DNA of 64,000 bases. Source: Paracamarosporium sp. OC-R06-R3 (taxonomy: Eukaryota > Ascomycota > Dothideomycetes > Pleosporales > Didymosphaeriaceae). The position numbers were made by a program, and so were the translations under genes. This document shows positions 23,587-34,452 of the stretch, one piece after another. The stretch spans positions 116,658-180,657 of the forward strand of contig JACVRA010000101.1 of NCBI GenBank assembly GCA_019828545.1, given 5' to 3'. Position 1 is the first letter of the stretch, and each line of letters starts with the position of its first letter. The notes under the pieces are model-generated. The model was not told the origin of the DNA, ran no database searches, and worked only from the letters and a program-made list of their open reading frames with translations.

Positions 23587-24663
23587 CTACTCAGCATTGC
23601 AGTTGACCTTATTACCTATTGTGCAAGACGCGCATGGACGCCCTGTTTTCTTTCCTAGATTCTTAACTTCGTGCCAAGCTTCAGTGTGCAGCAATGGGTG
23701 GAAGATCCGACAGCTCTTATTCTGGGCCCGACACGAGCCGCAGGGTTTCTGTGCTACGACTCCATATTTTCCGGTAATCAGCCTCGCTCTGACAACATTC
23801 CTCCTTCGACTATCGGATAAACTTCGTATGTCCCTTGATGACTTCAGAAACTCATCCCTGGTGTTGTCCAATTTGGCGGCTTCTCTGTCGTTGAGAAAAT
23901 TCGTCGGAGTCGCATCTACTGGCAGTGCTGGATAGTTCCCGGGACTATAACTTGGGAGGGCCTTTTGTGGCACCGCGAACTGCGTAGCCTTACCCACCGG
24001 TTTTGTCCTCGAGTCACCACGTTCGACGAGTGCGGGATCCAGTAATGAATGGTCGAGAGACTGAGATGGGCCATCCTTATCATAGGGAGCAGATCGGTGG
24101 CTCTTTGTGGTCTGGTCTAGGTTAGCATCAAGATTGATCTCGGGCGCAATCCACTGGATATGGTATGTAACCGAACACTGACCCGCTGCGTGCTCACGTC
24201 TCCGATATCCAGCTCGAGGGAATGGCAGTCATTGTCTGCTTGTGCTATAGCTTGACCTGTATCACTAGCCAGTCGCTTAGACCCAAAATGAGCATAAACG
24301 TAGAGTTCTCCACTTGTCGTGAAATCCTCAATGAAGTAATCCCCACTGTCCCACAACTCAGGTATAAGGCGGGCATTGCATGCCGTCACGCCGATATCGC
24401 GCTCTGTCAGATGGAAATGCACCTCCAAGCTATCATCAAGAATCTGACGACCGAATAGATTGTATGCCAGACGTACCATCTTCTAAGCAATCTGTTAGCT
24501 GGCTACAGACATCAATGTAGAAAATATGTCGCGCCTTGTAGTCTTTTGCATAACTGGGCGGGATCAAGTTATTGATTCCCGGCGTCTCAAAGCTGCTCAG
24601 GAGTATCCTGGGCATCACCATGCTGTCAAGGTGTAGTGACGAGCACGCTATGTTAAGTTTCAT
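23587..24663 (-). CDS. hypothetical protein with C-terminal DUF3716-like cysteine module
   Basis: Exon 2 (24482..24198) and exon 3 (24111..23587) join across a clean 86-nt intron with donor GTGAGC and branch GCTAAC, in phase 0. Exon 1 begins at the ATG at 24663. Its 3' limit is uncertain, because the only gap that keeps phase with a good branch site is 28 nt (24510..24483). The N-terminal part (containing LEVHFHLTERDIGVTA and SGDYFIEDFTTSGELYVY) has no family I recognise. The C-terminal 60 residues hold two cysteine clusters, CGSCRAQNKSC and CASCTIGNKVNC, spaced by about 30 residues. This pattern resembles the fungal DUF3716 family, often found in fast-evolving genes of filamentous fungi and thought to bind zinc. 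Function unknown. Its AT-rich flank suggests an accessory region. Confidence 0.6.
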
Positions 24664-25485
24664 GGAGAAATGGTAGAAGAGGTGTTGTTAAAACAACAGT
24701 CGAAGCGACTCGTGTGGGGTGGAAGTGAAATGGAGAGGAGCGGTTGAGTCACTATTTGATCGACACATTCACTTTCACCTTCACTTGCACTGCATGAAAT
24801 ATTTGACTTCTGCATCGATTGTTGAGGCATGACTCATCGCTATCCTCACCATACCATACCTTTACAATGACTCCAAAGGGGACTATTAACGATTAGAGCT
24901 ATACAACACTACAGATTAGTAACTATAAAGCATTCAGTGCTTAGCTCCACTTTAGAGCCTAAAGCCGACCCGCCGGGTCCAAACCTGGCCCAACAACAAC
25001 TTAACCTTCACTTGCACTCATTTATGTCCGCACCGATTCATCTCTGTCATGCAAGGTGGGACGGAAGGAAACACCCTCGATCACTTTATACTTAGTGACC
25101 TAGCATCGAAGTATACGCGAACCTCATTCGGTGCACTATAACAGGATATGGACTCGCGAATGCACATGTCTTTAGACTCGAGCATTAGCGCCCATAAGTT
25201 GTGGAAATATGAGTGATAGATAGCCAAGTACAATAGAGGTCTGAGGGCGCTTCATAAAGTACCTCGTATAGATGAGTGAGATCTAGATGAATCGAAAGAA
25301 CCTATTCTTGCGTATGTGCGAGGTAGTAGGTTTACTAGCCGTGGGTCTCTTTTCACACATGGGGGTCGCAATACTGGTTGGGATACTGAATGACGTCATG
25401 CACAATACTTTAATTCGAGGGTTTGTTCTTTCTTATTCAGTACTTCAACCTCCTAGAGCTAAATTCCTCGGATCCTTTGGCTTTC
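24664..25485. other. intergenic, AT-rich
   Basis: Separates the DUF3716-like gene from the monooxygenase. No supported gene. Around 24750-24800 there are repeated TTCACTT/CTTCACTTGCACT words, again at 25005-25020, which may be promoter elements of the gene at 24663 or simple repeats. Confidence 0.4.
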
Positions 25486-27152
25486 CTATGCTGGTATGCG
25501 ACTGTTCAAAGTTGCAGATAAAATATCATCACATTTCTTGAAGACGTCGTATCTTGTACTGGTCAGCTTTGCCAAGCACGGGAAATATCTTTACACGATT
25601 ACTTACCCATAATCGTGCGCAACATGCTCGGCCATATTGGTTGGTACGCCTACTTCCTGTTAGACCTTTTTCAAGTCCCAGGAGGCACAGGATAAACTTA
25701 CTCGAGCCCGGGGGATCAGCATACCGACGAACCTGTTCTTCGACTTCCTTCTCTTTGCCCAATTTTACGTTGGAAAGGAGCTGTACGCGGGCTACTCGAT
25801 TCGCTCGAGCGCGTTGAAATATTTCCAATCGCTCAGGTACCAACCTGGCGTCGTTAATGTTTTGGAATAGATAGCCCAAAGTTCCGCCGTCCTCTATAGC
25901 CGACAACGCACCCTGTGCGTTGAATGGTAGCATCTACACTGCGATCAGAAAAGCCAACAATGGAAGTAGTTGTCTCTTACTGGATGGGCGGCGTCGCCAA
26001 TAAGTACCATGCGATTGTTGTACCATTCCGACAAAGGCTCATGGGCAAACAATGGCCAGCACTTCGCTGCAGAGGATTGTCTTGACTCGTTAGAACGCAA
26101 TTTACTCCCAGGTCAAAAGGATCGAGCTCACTTGATAATCTCAAGCAACTCCGGTGCAAAATGTTTAAACTCATCCAGCATTGCTGCTTTAACCTCTGTT
26201 TGAGAGACGTCAGTATGGCCTCTGAGCCTTGAATGTAGGTAAACCTACCCTCCTGATCATCGCCGTTAACATCTCTTGTAGGATGAATACCCACGAAATT
26301 CTGCGTCTTGCCACTGATCGATCGTCAGCCTCGGAATTCAAACACCCATGTGAAGAACACACATACTCTCTACAGCCGTACCATATCATATACCTTACTT
26401 TCGTAGGGTCGTGGTTGTCTTGAAGTGATCCGAGGACAGATGTTCCTTTTTTATCCAGCGTAGCTGTGAGTCTCGGATCGGTCTTGAACACATCTGTATC
26501 AAGCAAAAATCGGAATGCGCTTAGTCCGGTCGCCGTTGGTGGTCTAGCTTCCTGAGTTACTACACTCTTCAGCACTGACTTCAATCCATCTGCAGCAACT
26601 ATGAGATCGGCCGTGTACACTGAACCATTTTTCAGTACAATAGTCCCTTCTGGCCTAGCGCTTGCTACCTCAGAGCTTAAGTGCAGTTTTACGGGCTGGC
26701 CAATACCGTTGACCTGTGTTGCGAGCCGTAGCAATTCTTTATGCAGATCTACTCGGTGAACAGCCCACAGTTTTGCGCCGAACGTCTCTTCTGCTCTGCT
26801 CAAATCCATCCCAGCGGTGCCTTCCAAAGTATGTCCATCTATGACACGGAGACCATTTAGGATGACGGCGCGCGCATTTTCAAAGGAAAATCCCAGTCGA
26901 TTCAATACCCGCGTTCCATTTGGACAGATCATCAACGCTGCGCCGATTTCTGCATCGAAAGCAGACTTCTCAAAGATCTATATTGCATCAGCACATAGAC
27001 ATATGATATGAACATGCATGTGAAGTCAAGAATGTGGGGGGAAAGCTCAATCCCAGAGTACTCACTTCTACTTCATGGCCAGCTTGGCGGAGGCCCACCG
27101 CCGCGGTCAATCCTCCGATGCCAGCTCCGACTACAATGATCTTCAACGGCAT
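25486..27152 (-). CDS. FAD-dependent monooxygenase, salicylate hydroxylase-like
   Basis: Multi-exon gene starting at the ATG at 27152. Exon 1 (27152..27066) encodes MPLKIIVVGAGIGGLTAAV, the GxGxxG dinucleotide-binding motif. Exon 2 starts at 26978 (IFEKSAF) and carries the Arg-rich substrate region and the AADGLKS motif. Later exons give GKTQNFVGIHP, a short VKAAMLDEF exon, and KCWPLFAHEPLSEW leading to MVLIGDAAHP, the second FAD-binding motif. The last exon ends with YDVFKKCDDIL at a TAG at 25488..25486. About 430 residues, normal for class A flavoprotein monooxygenases that hydroxylate aromatic or polyketide substrates with NAD(P)H. All motifs are present, so it looks functional. No polyketide synthase or other biosynthetic core gene is nearby, so the substrate is unknown. 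Confidence 0.85.
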
Positions 27153-28247
27153 ACGCGCGGCTTTTAGGTTTCGGTCCGGCGACGCTAAATCGCGGGTTGT
27201 GATAATGAATGTGTAGTTCAACGGTTTGCCAAAACAATTTAATGTCAATCGTTGCTTACAAGGATTAGAATGCTAACCCGTTGGATTAGAAAGCTCAACA
27301 AACTCAGTTTAGCCGAGTAGCAGTCTCTTCGGGGACCTATTCGGTGTTCGCTCTAATCCTCGGTTCCCATGCAATTTCGCGGGAGTGGCATAAACGGTCT
27401 GGTGTGCAATTTGCCGCTCATCTGGATAGGGTGTGTTGTCGGTCTCCGAACGAGTCGGTTCTCGACTCACCACCATTTGCAAGGTCTACGAAATGCGACC
27501 AAGCCATACGTTATCCAGTCGATACTAAACAATTAAACTATTTTGAGGTGCATCAATCATGCATATTTTCTAGTAGCATAGGTATACGTTTTATACGGAC
27601 CGTCTTGATATATACAGGAACTGCTAACATGAATTGACAACCACGTGCTCTGTTTCTTCGCCGGCTCACACGCTGCTGCCGCTCCGATGCGTGAGATGAA
27701 GATTAAAGTATCAACATCGCTCCACACTTCACGCCAAGGAGAAATTCTGATATTACACTGAAGCGGCAACTAGATCGCTAAGTCTGCGCTCGGCCAGTAA
27801 AGGCTAGCTGCCGAAGCTTGTTTCAACGAGTATGCAACGTCGAGTTCCAACATATGAATCTCAGCCGTAGAATAAACCATCGCACGAATGACTCAGCTCG
27901 ACCCTCCAAGATTCGACACTTCTTGGTACACATCATCCGAACACGACAAGTCCGTGAGTCACAAACTAGTCCTGTTCAGGCCATCTGCGCTGTAGACTAG
28001 GATGCAGCAGTTTATGGCGCGAGTAGTCTCAAGCGCACATTCCCTGTTTACGAGTGTTAACCACGATATGATATGACCATTAAATCCTTAGAACTTCCTA
28101 ATCCGACTTGTTCTCCATGGAGTTTGCACGTGGAAGCACGTATGCCCTCTTAATCTACAGTTAGATTATCCAAGTTCTGAGGCGTCGATATTTACCGATA
28201 AAACCAGCACTCATACTCCTACAGATCAGCTACATGACTGCAAAAGC
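27153..28247. other. intergenic
   Basis: About 1.1 kb without a supported gene. It holds the promoter of the monooxygenase and the 3' flank of the next minus-strand gene. Frames are under 100 codons and featureless. Confidence 0.5.
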
Positions 28248-29096
28248 TCAGTAGAACCCATCATCGTTCCACTCAAAGTCCGGTTCATCTTGAAAGGTGC
28301 TGTTCGTAGGCGACAGGTCCCGCTTGATCTCCACCATAGGCTCGAATAGTGGACTCTCACTAAGAGTGCGCCGAGGTTGACAAGAAGCAAATGTGTCCCG
28401 TTGTGCGAATCGACCAGTCGCACTGCGAGTATCTAACCCCACAAAGCGTTGGAACCCAGGGAATGGCGTGGCCAGCTTTGTGGACCCCAAAGCCCCCTGG
28501 TAGCAAGTTAGTTCTGGAATCCTCTAATGAAGAGCGCTGCGGTATGACAAAAAAGAAACGAGGCTCAGACTCACCTCCCTAGTTTCTTCCGGACGCGGTA
28601 CTATCTCGGTATACCGTGAGAAGTACTCATGCCTGCTTAGATTCGGCGGCGGCAAACTGTACCCTTCCAGCGGCTTCGACGGAGGCTTCGACAGAGACGT
28701 CAACTCCACGACAGATTCCTCGCTCAACCTGCGGTGTGTCTTCTTCTTTCCTTTCCTTTTCCTCTTCTTCCCCACCTCTCCCTTCCCAGTCTGCCTCCCA
28801 AGCGGTTCACCAAACAAGTCCACGCCAGAAATCCGCACAAAGTGCGCCCACAGTGTAACCCGCTCTTCCCTGAAATATTCTCCGTGTTCCCACTTGTCCT
28901 TCTCAAGCGGTGCCAAACAATCATTCTCGTTCACGCTACGGTGAAAATGCACCGTGAACGCTTTTGGATGCCGGAAAAGCGAGCTGGAAGTATGCTTGAG
29001 TGTTGCGTCGTAAGAGGATAGACGTGATGCTGGGAGCGTGAAGCCATGCTTGTCGGTTAGGAAGTCTCGGATGGTGACCGTGCAAGGTTCAAGCAT
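28248..29096 (-). CDS. unrecognised protein, two exons
   Basis: Exon 1 29096..28575 (174 codons) and exon 2 28496..28248 join in phase 0 across a 78-nt intron (donor GTGAGT, branch CTAAC, acceptor CCAG) to give 256 residues. N-terminal part: MLEPCTVTIRDFLTDKHGF and a globular-looking segment with TVHFHRSVNENDC and EERVTLWAHFVRISGVDLF. Middle: a strongly basic Lys/Arg tract (about residues 115-130, GKKRKRKGKKK), a plausible nuclear localisation signal. C-terminal: Ser/Pro-rich, ending in an acidic EPDFEWNDDGF. No family recognised, no signal peptide or membrane helix. The clean splice and ordinary codon content support a real gene. Role unknown. Confidence 0.65.
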
Positions 29097-29515
29097 GGCG
29101 AAATGCCGCAGGTATGTGTAGATAAATATCGAATGGGCTGGGATGTGGAGAAGACGCAGCGCCTTGGAGGTATGATAAAGAAGATAAATCGGGTTCAGAT
29201 TGATTTTGGGGTATCAAAGCGTTGGTGGACGGTGACTAGGTAAAATATCACGCGTAGATCTAGGTAAACGTGACCAAGGAGAAGGCTAAACGCCGTGGAT
29301 TCAAGTAAGAGGCATTTGCTGTCTTTTGAAGGATGGAGCAAACAGGTAGTATCGCGGCTTACAGAGTCGTGCTATCACTGGCCATTACAACTTCTATATA
29401 AGAGAGATGGCAGATTTAGATGATGGGGTGAATTCAGTTGTCCTTACCTAGCTCATCATCAAGAATCTTCCTCTGCGATTCCAGTACACCCGTTACAGCT
29501 TCTTCTTTAGATCCA
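29097..29515. other. intergenic, no gene seen
   Basis: About 420 bases upstream of the gene at 29096 and downstream of the gene ending at 29516. Presumed promoter and 3' UTR. Nothing else is visible. Confidence 0.5.
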
Positions 29516-31014
29516 CTACGTAGTCTTTCCTTCTTTTAAAGCTGCCATGATCTTTTCCACTCGCTCTTGCTTGTTTGCTCCGTCGAACTCGGCTAGATAT
29601 TCCACTTCATCGAGCGGTATCTGTAGCTCTCCCACCCGATTAGGTTTTTTGCCGTACTTGGACGGTATGAAAACATAAAGTCTTGTGCGTGAGTCTGAGG
29701 TCCCTTGAGCAACAAGTGTTGCCCGGACGAGGGGTCGTACGTTAGGCTCGACGCAGACCGTGGGAAGTTCGCGTCCGACGATGAGATCTCGCGAGTAGGA
29801 TTTACTGGTGGCATACGCGTTGATTGTCATGACGTCTTGTGTTTCAGTTCGTGTAGCTGGGATTTGTGAAGGCAGGTATGTCGGCCAGGGAATTTTAGTA
29901 TCCTCTATAAAATTTTCTGGGATCAGATCGTTTGTATCTTGTTCGTTATTGACACGCCGTTTCTTTTATGTTCGTCAACAAATCTCACATTATGTTCATG
30001 TGTTAAACGTACCTTGTTTCTAGGCACAGTAGATCTATCTCCGTTGATAACCCTGAGGGTTTCGCTCTTGATAGTCTCCGTCATCTTGTCTTTGAAAATT
30101 TCCAAGAGAGCATCTTTGACGGTTTCGGCTATGCTGCTCTTCACAGCCTCTGAAAGGCTGATATGGACGACACCCGAGAGTTCATTTTGCACAATCTCCA
30201 GCATCTCGTTCTTTACGAAATCAGGTAATCTCTGCTCCATATCAGTATCCATCCAAATACATTTCGAACCTCCTAACCTTTCTCTTCGCCGGAAATTCTG
30301 TACACTCCTTGCTCTTCGGCGCATCCTAACACAGTTAGCATCATCCCATCGCAACAACATTCCACATACCTTGCTTTCCATTTCATTTTTCTCCATCTCA
30401 TCCTCCTTAGCCTCATCTCTTTCCCTCATCTCCACCTTCTCAGCCATCTCCCACCACCCAATCGCCTCCCACCACTTCCCCTCCGCCGCCATTTCATCCC
30501 CCAACCTCCTTAACCGCTCAACTTCTTGCTCTTGCTCTTCCTCTTCAACAACCCCCAACTTCCTCCTCGCAGCCTCGATCTTCCCCCCCACCGACAACCT
30601 CTCGAAATGGACAAACCTAGCAGCCATTAGCCTTTCCAACAGCCTTGGATGGACCAAACATACACCACAACACCCTCACTCTCACCCCCCTCCCCTCTCT
30701 CAAACAAAACAGATCCAAAATACCATCCCCCATCCCACTCGCACTCCGCCGCGCGACCATCACACGAAGACGCGTCGAAATGGATGTGCGCTTTATAATC
30801 GTTGGCCGGACGGTCGAAGATTTGCCGGGATAGGGCAACGAGTTCCTGGTGCGGGTCAAAGATTAGTAAGAAGTTTGCGGTGGAAGAGAAGGGTGCGGAG
30901 GTTGGAAGGACATACGCTGTGTCTTTGGGCACGACTCGCTGCGACGCGGTAGGTGATGCGCGGGTTAGTGAAGTCTGCGAGGAGGAAGTATGGAGTTTGT
31001 GGCATTGCTGGCAT
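29516..31014 (-). CDS. six-exon unrecognised protein with coiled-coil centre
   Basis: Exons 31014..30916, 30845..30664, 30616..30370, 30325..30278, 30231..30013 and 29962..29516 give one 413-residue frame. All five introns (70, 47, 44, 46, 50 nt) begin GTATGT, GTTAGG or GTACGT and end in YAG or AAG, and most have a TACTAAT or GCTAAC-type branch site. Exon 1 starts MPAMPQTPYFLLADFTNPRI. Exon 3 is a charged helix rich in Glu, Lys and Arg (VVEEEEQEQEVERLRRLGDE) predicted to form a coiled coil. Exon 5 is an amphipathic stretch with a regular spacing of short helices (EMLEIVQNELSG, EAVKSSIAETVKDALLEIF, KDKMTETIKSE). Exon 6 is globular (ELPTVCVEPNVRPLVRAT, RLYVFIPSKYGKKPN). No family recognised. 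Phase consistency over six exons is strong evidence that it is a functional gene. Confidence 0.65.
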
Positions 31015-31369
31015 GTTTGTAGAAGTCGTGGGGTTTAAGAAAGATTGTAAAGGGAGTGAAGAGCAAGGCTGGCTAATTGAGTATGAAGGAACGAAATCGA
31101 TGCTTTCATGTCGTTGAGTGAGAGAACACGGGATGACTAAAGTTGACTGTACTTAAGATACACATTGAGCGCGTAGTAAAAGTGATTATCTACCTAGCTC
31201 ATCTAGTTTCTACTAACGAAGCAGAAGAAAGTGTACGTCCCCAGTTAGCTGAATGACCATGACCAATTATACCCATTACCCAATAAAAGTAACGACTAAT
31301 ACCAAAAAGACGCAAGACAGTACCAAAGAAACGAAAGAAAAAAAATCGCTAATTGTGAACCTGATACCA
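31015..31369. other. intergenic, AT-rich
   Basis: About 355 bases holding the promoter of the six-exon gene and the 3' flank of the cysteine-cluster gene. Nothing else seen. Confidence 0.5.
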
Positions 31370-32542
31370 TCATGTGTGATCTTGGCAAGTGGAATCGAAC
31401 CACGCGCCCACCCTGACGGGTTCCGCGCACGTGGAGGAAGTGCTAGTTACACTTACGGCAGGATCCGACCGACTTGGAGCAGGCGTGTGCGTTGCATTTC
31501 CCAGGAGGGCCACTAGGTGACTCCTCAAGACCTCGATTTCAGCGTGAATGGCCTGCATCGCCCCTTGAAGGCGTCCGATTGCTTCTCCTAGCTGCTGCAG
31601 ACTCATCGCACTTTGCAACGGCACATCATTACTGTTCCCATGTTCCAGTTCTCTGGCCTCGTGACTCGCCGAATGTTCGGCCATGTTGGAGCCAGAGGCA
31701 TCTTCTGCGTCGGTAGGCCTGATAGAAATGAGAACAGGAAACACGAGAGGGGTTTCCGTAATGATATACGAGTTTGTAGGCAACCCAAGGTTGTCTAAGA
31801 GTTGATATGCACTCTTCGCGTTGCGAGCTTGGTAGGATCCTGTGGCGGCAGTTCTTCCCTTGACATAGTGCTCCAAATTATCCCCGTTGCGGCTGTTACC
31901 AAGGCGTACCATGTTGTCGCTCCATCTTCTGGTAATTCCCGGGTGGCGGGTCTTCTGTGGCCAGCAGGGGCAATCTGCACAGCACCCTCCACATGAACAA
32001 AGTTCTCCAGTACACAAACAGGTGCCCTCACAGTCACAACGACCATATTTGGAACAGGATGCACAACAACATGAGGCGCAAGAGCAATCTCCGCACGAAC
32101 AGGGACAACCGTTGCCAGCGCGCTGGATTGTCTGAGGATTAGATGACGTCTCATTGGTTTGGGTCGATCCATCAATCTGGTCTCCATCTGGGCGGTTGTC
32201 GTCCTTGATGCCTTCCGAGGCCCCTGTAATAGTTAGCCTATTACCTAAAGTTATGCAATAGACAACCCGACTGGTGAGCACACGTTTCTTCAGCTTGCTC
32301 AACCATGTTCGAGCCTTTTGGATTCTGCCCTTGATCACAGGCTTAGACGTTTTGCCAGCAGTCGCCTTTCCAGATTTGGATGCTTTGCTCCGCCGGCGTA
32401 GGGGTTCCGGCTCCTCTGCGCGAGCTTGCGGTGGTGGAAGGGATGGTGTAAAAGGCTGCTCAGTCTCGAGAAACCTAACAGACTTACGGGCACAGCAGTT
32501 AGGTTTGCCAGATGTATGTTTGCCCGGAGTGGACGCCGCGTG
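31370..32542 (-). CDS. protein with a dense metallothionein-like cysteine cluster
   Basis: The frame is open from about 32542 (after a CTAG with an upstream GCTAAC branch site) to the stop at 31370, giving at least 385 residues. One or more 5' exons are likely but unresolved: candidates are an ATG at 32615 followed by a GTATGT donor, and a protein-like stretch near 32960-32830. In order: a basic Pro/Arg/Lys-rich N-terminal part; a block of about 50 residues with more than 20 Cys in CxC, CC and CxxC spacing (CPCSCGDCSCASCCCASC, then CDCEGTCLCTGELCSCGG); a linker; a helical segment near the C-terminus (SLQQLGEAIGRLQGAMQAIH). Cys spacing is like metallothioneins and suggests metal binding, but metallothioneins are normally tiny, so this is a domain in a larger protein. 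Another possible intron (donor GTAAGT at 31458) could change the C-terminus. Confidence 0.5.
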   Translation of the reverse strand, partial: HAASTPGKHTSGKPNCCARKSVRFLETEQPFTPSLPPPQARAEEPEPLRRRSKASKSGKATAGKTSKPVIKGRIQKARTWLSKLKKRVLTSRVVYCITLGNRLTITGASEGIKDDNRPDGDQIDGSTQTNETSSNPQTIQRAGNGCPCSCGDCSCASCCCASCSKYGRCDCEGTCLCTGELCSCGGCCADCPCWPQKTRHPGITRRWSDNMVRLGNSRNGDNLEHYVKGRTAATGSYQARNAKSAYQLLDNLGLPTNSYIITETPLVFPVLISIRPTDAEDASGSNMAEHSASHEARELEHGNSNDVPLQSAMSLQQLGEAIGRLQGAMQAIHAEIEVLRSHLVALLGNATHTPAPSRSDPAVSVTSTSSTCAEPVRVGAWFDSTCQDHT

Positions 32543-32553
32543 CTAGGAGGCAT

Positions 32554-32997
32554 CGCCTATGCAGCTCATGTTAGCTACATCCGCACAAGGTCCTCATAAA
32601 TGACATACCTTGTGTGCTGTCTTTTGGGCACGACATGACTCCCGATTGCCTGTAATGCTTGTCTAGAAGATAAAAGCGATGGAATTTAGTGCTAATAAGC
32701 TAAACGAGTAGCTAACGATAGGCAAAAGATGTCCGCTTGTCTAGCGTGGAAGAGGATAGACGAGTGAGCTGTTTGGCGTGGTGGTTGAATCAAGAGACAG
32801 GAGCGGGAGAACATAATACCATGTCCAGATTCTGAGTGCAGCAAGAGCGATATTATTGCACTGAAGGAACAGTTGCAGGCAGTCAGTTTGCCGGGTAGGA
32901 GTGACTGAAGACTGCTGTGAGGTCATTGCCTCGATAAGACGTTCGTTTACAAAATACATATGGACGCTGTGCTCGCGACGTTCGACCGGTTCGCCGC
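32554..32997. other. intergenic or unresolved 5' exons
   Basis: Between the cysteine-cluster gene and the cupin gene. A minus-strand frame near 32960-32830 (contains MYFVNERLIEAMTSQQ) reads like a protein start and may be the true first exon of the cysteine-cluster gene. I could not join it in phase. Confidence 0.3.
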
Positions 32998-33582
32998 TCA
33001 CAACTCACTCTTCCCCCTCTTCTCATTAAGCTTCTCCTTGCTCCAAAGCACCGGCCCATCATCGCCATACAAAGGATCTTTCTTTAGCCATTGCACCTTC
33101 CCCACAGCCGCAGCCTTTTCCTCTTCTCCACCCTTCCCATAGCACATATCCCAATTACAACCCTCAGGGTAACTCCCCACCATCATGAAGCCTCCCCCAT
33201 CGCCATAATCTTCTAATAGCCTGTGGCCCACGCCAGCGGGAACAACGATCGCATCTCCAGCCTTGACCTCAGCCTCGACCTTTCCTGGGTTGCGCTCGCC
33301 GCCGAATAAGAGTTTTGCGCGGCCTTGGTATACGCAAAGCACTTCGTGGGTTGTGCTGTGATAGTGTGTCGTCGTGTACATGGTGTAGCGCCACTGTGGG
33401 GCTAGGCCGTTGGATGGGAGGTGAGATTCTAGGGTTGGTGCAGATGTGGAGGGAGGGTAGGCAGAGTGGTAGATGAACAGGGGGTGGGAGTGCGGTGCTG
33501 TGTTTGGGATGTTGGAGTGGGTGGGGATGAGGTGGGTGGATAGGCGGAGGGATGCGATGGGTGTGAGGTTGAGGGACGGCAT
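32998..33582 (-). CDS. YjlB-type cupin-domain protein
   Basis: 194 residues from the ATG at 33582 (MPSLNLTPIASLRLSTHLIP). The upstream extension of the frame is basic and unlike the family, so I prefer this start. Single cupin beta-barrel with motif 1 HYHSTTHEVLCVYQGRAKL (two His and the Glu expected for metal binding) and motif 2 AGDAIVVPAGVGHRLL. The C-terminal signature SYPEGCNWDMCYG followed by DPLYGDDGPVL is characteristic of the bacterial YjlB and fungal cupin family. No signal peptide, so probably cytosolic. Catalytic activity of this family is not established. It is divergent from the cullin gene, sharing about 870 bp of promoter region. Confidence 0.85.
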   Translation of the reverse strand: MPSLNLTPIASLRLSTHLIPTHSNIPNTAPHSHPLFIYHSAYPPSTSAPTLESHLPSNGLAPQWRYTMYTTTHYHSTTHEVLCVYQGRAKLLFGGERNPGKVEAEVKAGDAIVVPAGVGHRLLEDYGDGGGFMMVGSYPEGCNWDMCYGKGGEEEKAAAVGKVQWLKKDPLYGDDGPVLWSKEKLNEKRGKSEL

Positions 33583-34452
33583 CGTCTTTGTGCTAGACTG
33601 TTGTGCTGCGTATTTTGGATAGGTGTATTGACTGGGCGATGGTCTGATGGCGGGTGTGGAAGAACAGGTGCGTTCAAGGGTCTTTGTGGTCGCGCGAATC
33701 CACAAGACGTCATACCCAAATGATGATAGGTTTGCATGCTCGACATTCAGTCCTTAGAGATCAAACGCATGCACTGGATTGCGCATTCAGTGCCTGCTAG
33801 TGATTCCTGGGGATGCTGAAATGTGCAAGCACGTCTCGCGCGAATGGTCTACTTGAGGACATGCGAGCGGTCGTCTTTGTGAGACGTGCACATTTGCCAC
33901 GGCGGCACGCTATAGAAGAGCCGGGGCAAGGAGTGAAAGATGGACAATTGCCCGTGTACTCTGGAGCTACGCATTCGGGTTTCGAGGAGCGGACGTAGCG
34001 CATCGACGTCGCTTTAGTCGCAGTAGCTGACGGCGCGGTAAGGCTGCAGTGAGAGCCAAGAAATGAGCTTCGGTCAGTCTACTGGTGCCTGGCTCACCGT
34101 GATTCACAAAAGCTGGCCGCCGCCGGGCAAAACGCCTCTGTCCTCCGTCTCTCTACCCTGTGCTGATATATCAAACGCACCCTGCGTCACTGTACCGGTC
34201 GTGAACCCGTGCGTACCACATCGCCGCCGCCGCCGCCGCCGCCCAACCCCGACCCTGCGAGACGACCCGCGGCGCCTCTCTCCCCGCCGCCTCTGCGCTC
34301 CTGCACCTTCTGCAGTGCACACCCACACCCACACTCTCTCGTTCCTCTCACGACCTTCTGCGACGCGGTCCCCTTCAACCCCGAAAATACCGCTCTTCAA
34401 GCGCAAGAAGTCGCCCTCGAAAAGTGCCCCAGTGCACGCGACGCAGCCCGTC
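33583..34452. other. divergent promoter region between cupin and cullin-1
   Basis: About 870 bp separating oppositely transcribed genes. The cullin side (34200-34450) is C-rich with a CCG microsatellite and CACACC runs typical of a fungal 5' leader. The in-frame extension upstream of the cullin ATG is Arg/Pro-rich and not cullin-like. Confidence 0.5.
34222..34243. repeat. CCG microsatellite in cullin 5' leader
   Basis: Seven CGC triplets about 210 bases upstream of the cullin start codon. Confidence 0.9.

Noticed and set aside
31380..31460. tRNA-like sequence on the minus strand (perfect T-arm-like GTGGTTCGATTCCAC)
   Set aside because: No matching acceptor stem, D-arm or proper anticodon arm at the right distance; it overlaps the 3' end of the cysteine-cluster gene.
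25486..33582. A secondary-metabolite gene cluster
   Set aside because: Only one tailoring-type enzyme (FAD monooxygenase) and a cupin; no polyketide, peptide or terpene synthase in the window.
34063..34452. In-frame N-terminal extension of cullin-1
   Set aside because: Arg/Pro/Thr-rich with a CCG microsatellite, unlike any cullin; the ATG at 34453 gives the conserved start.
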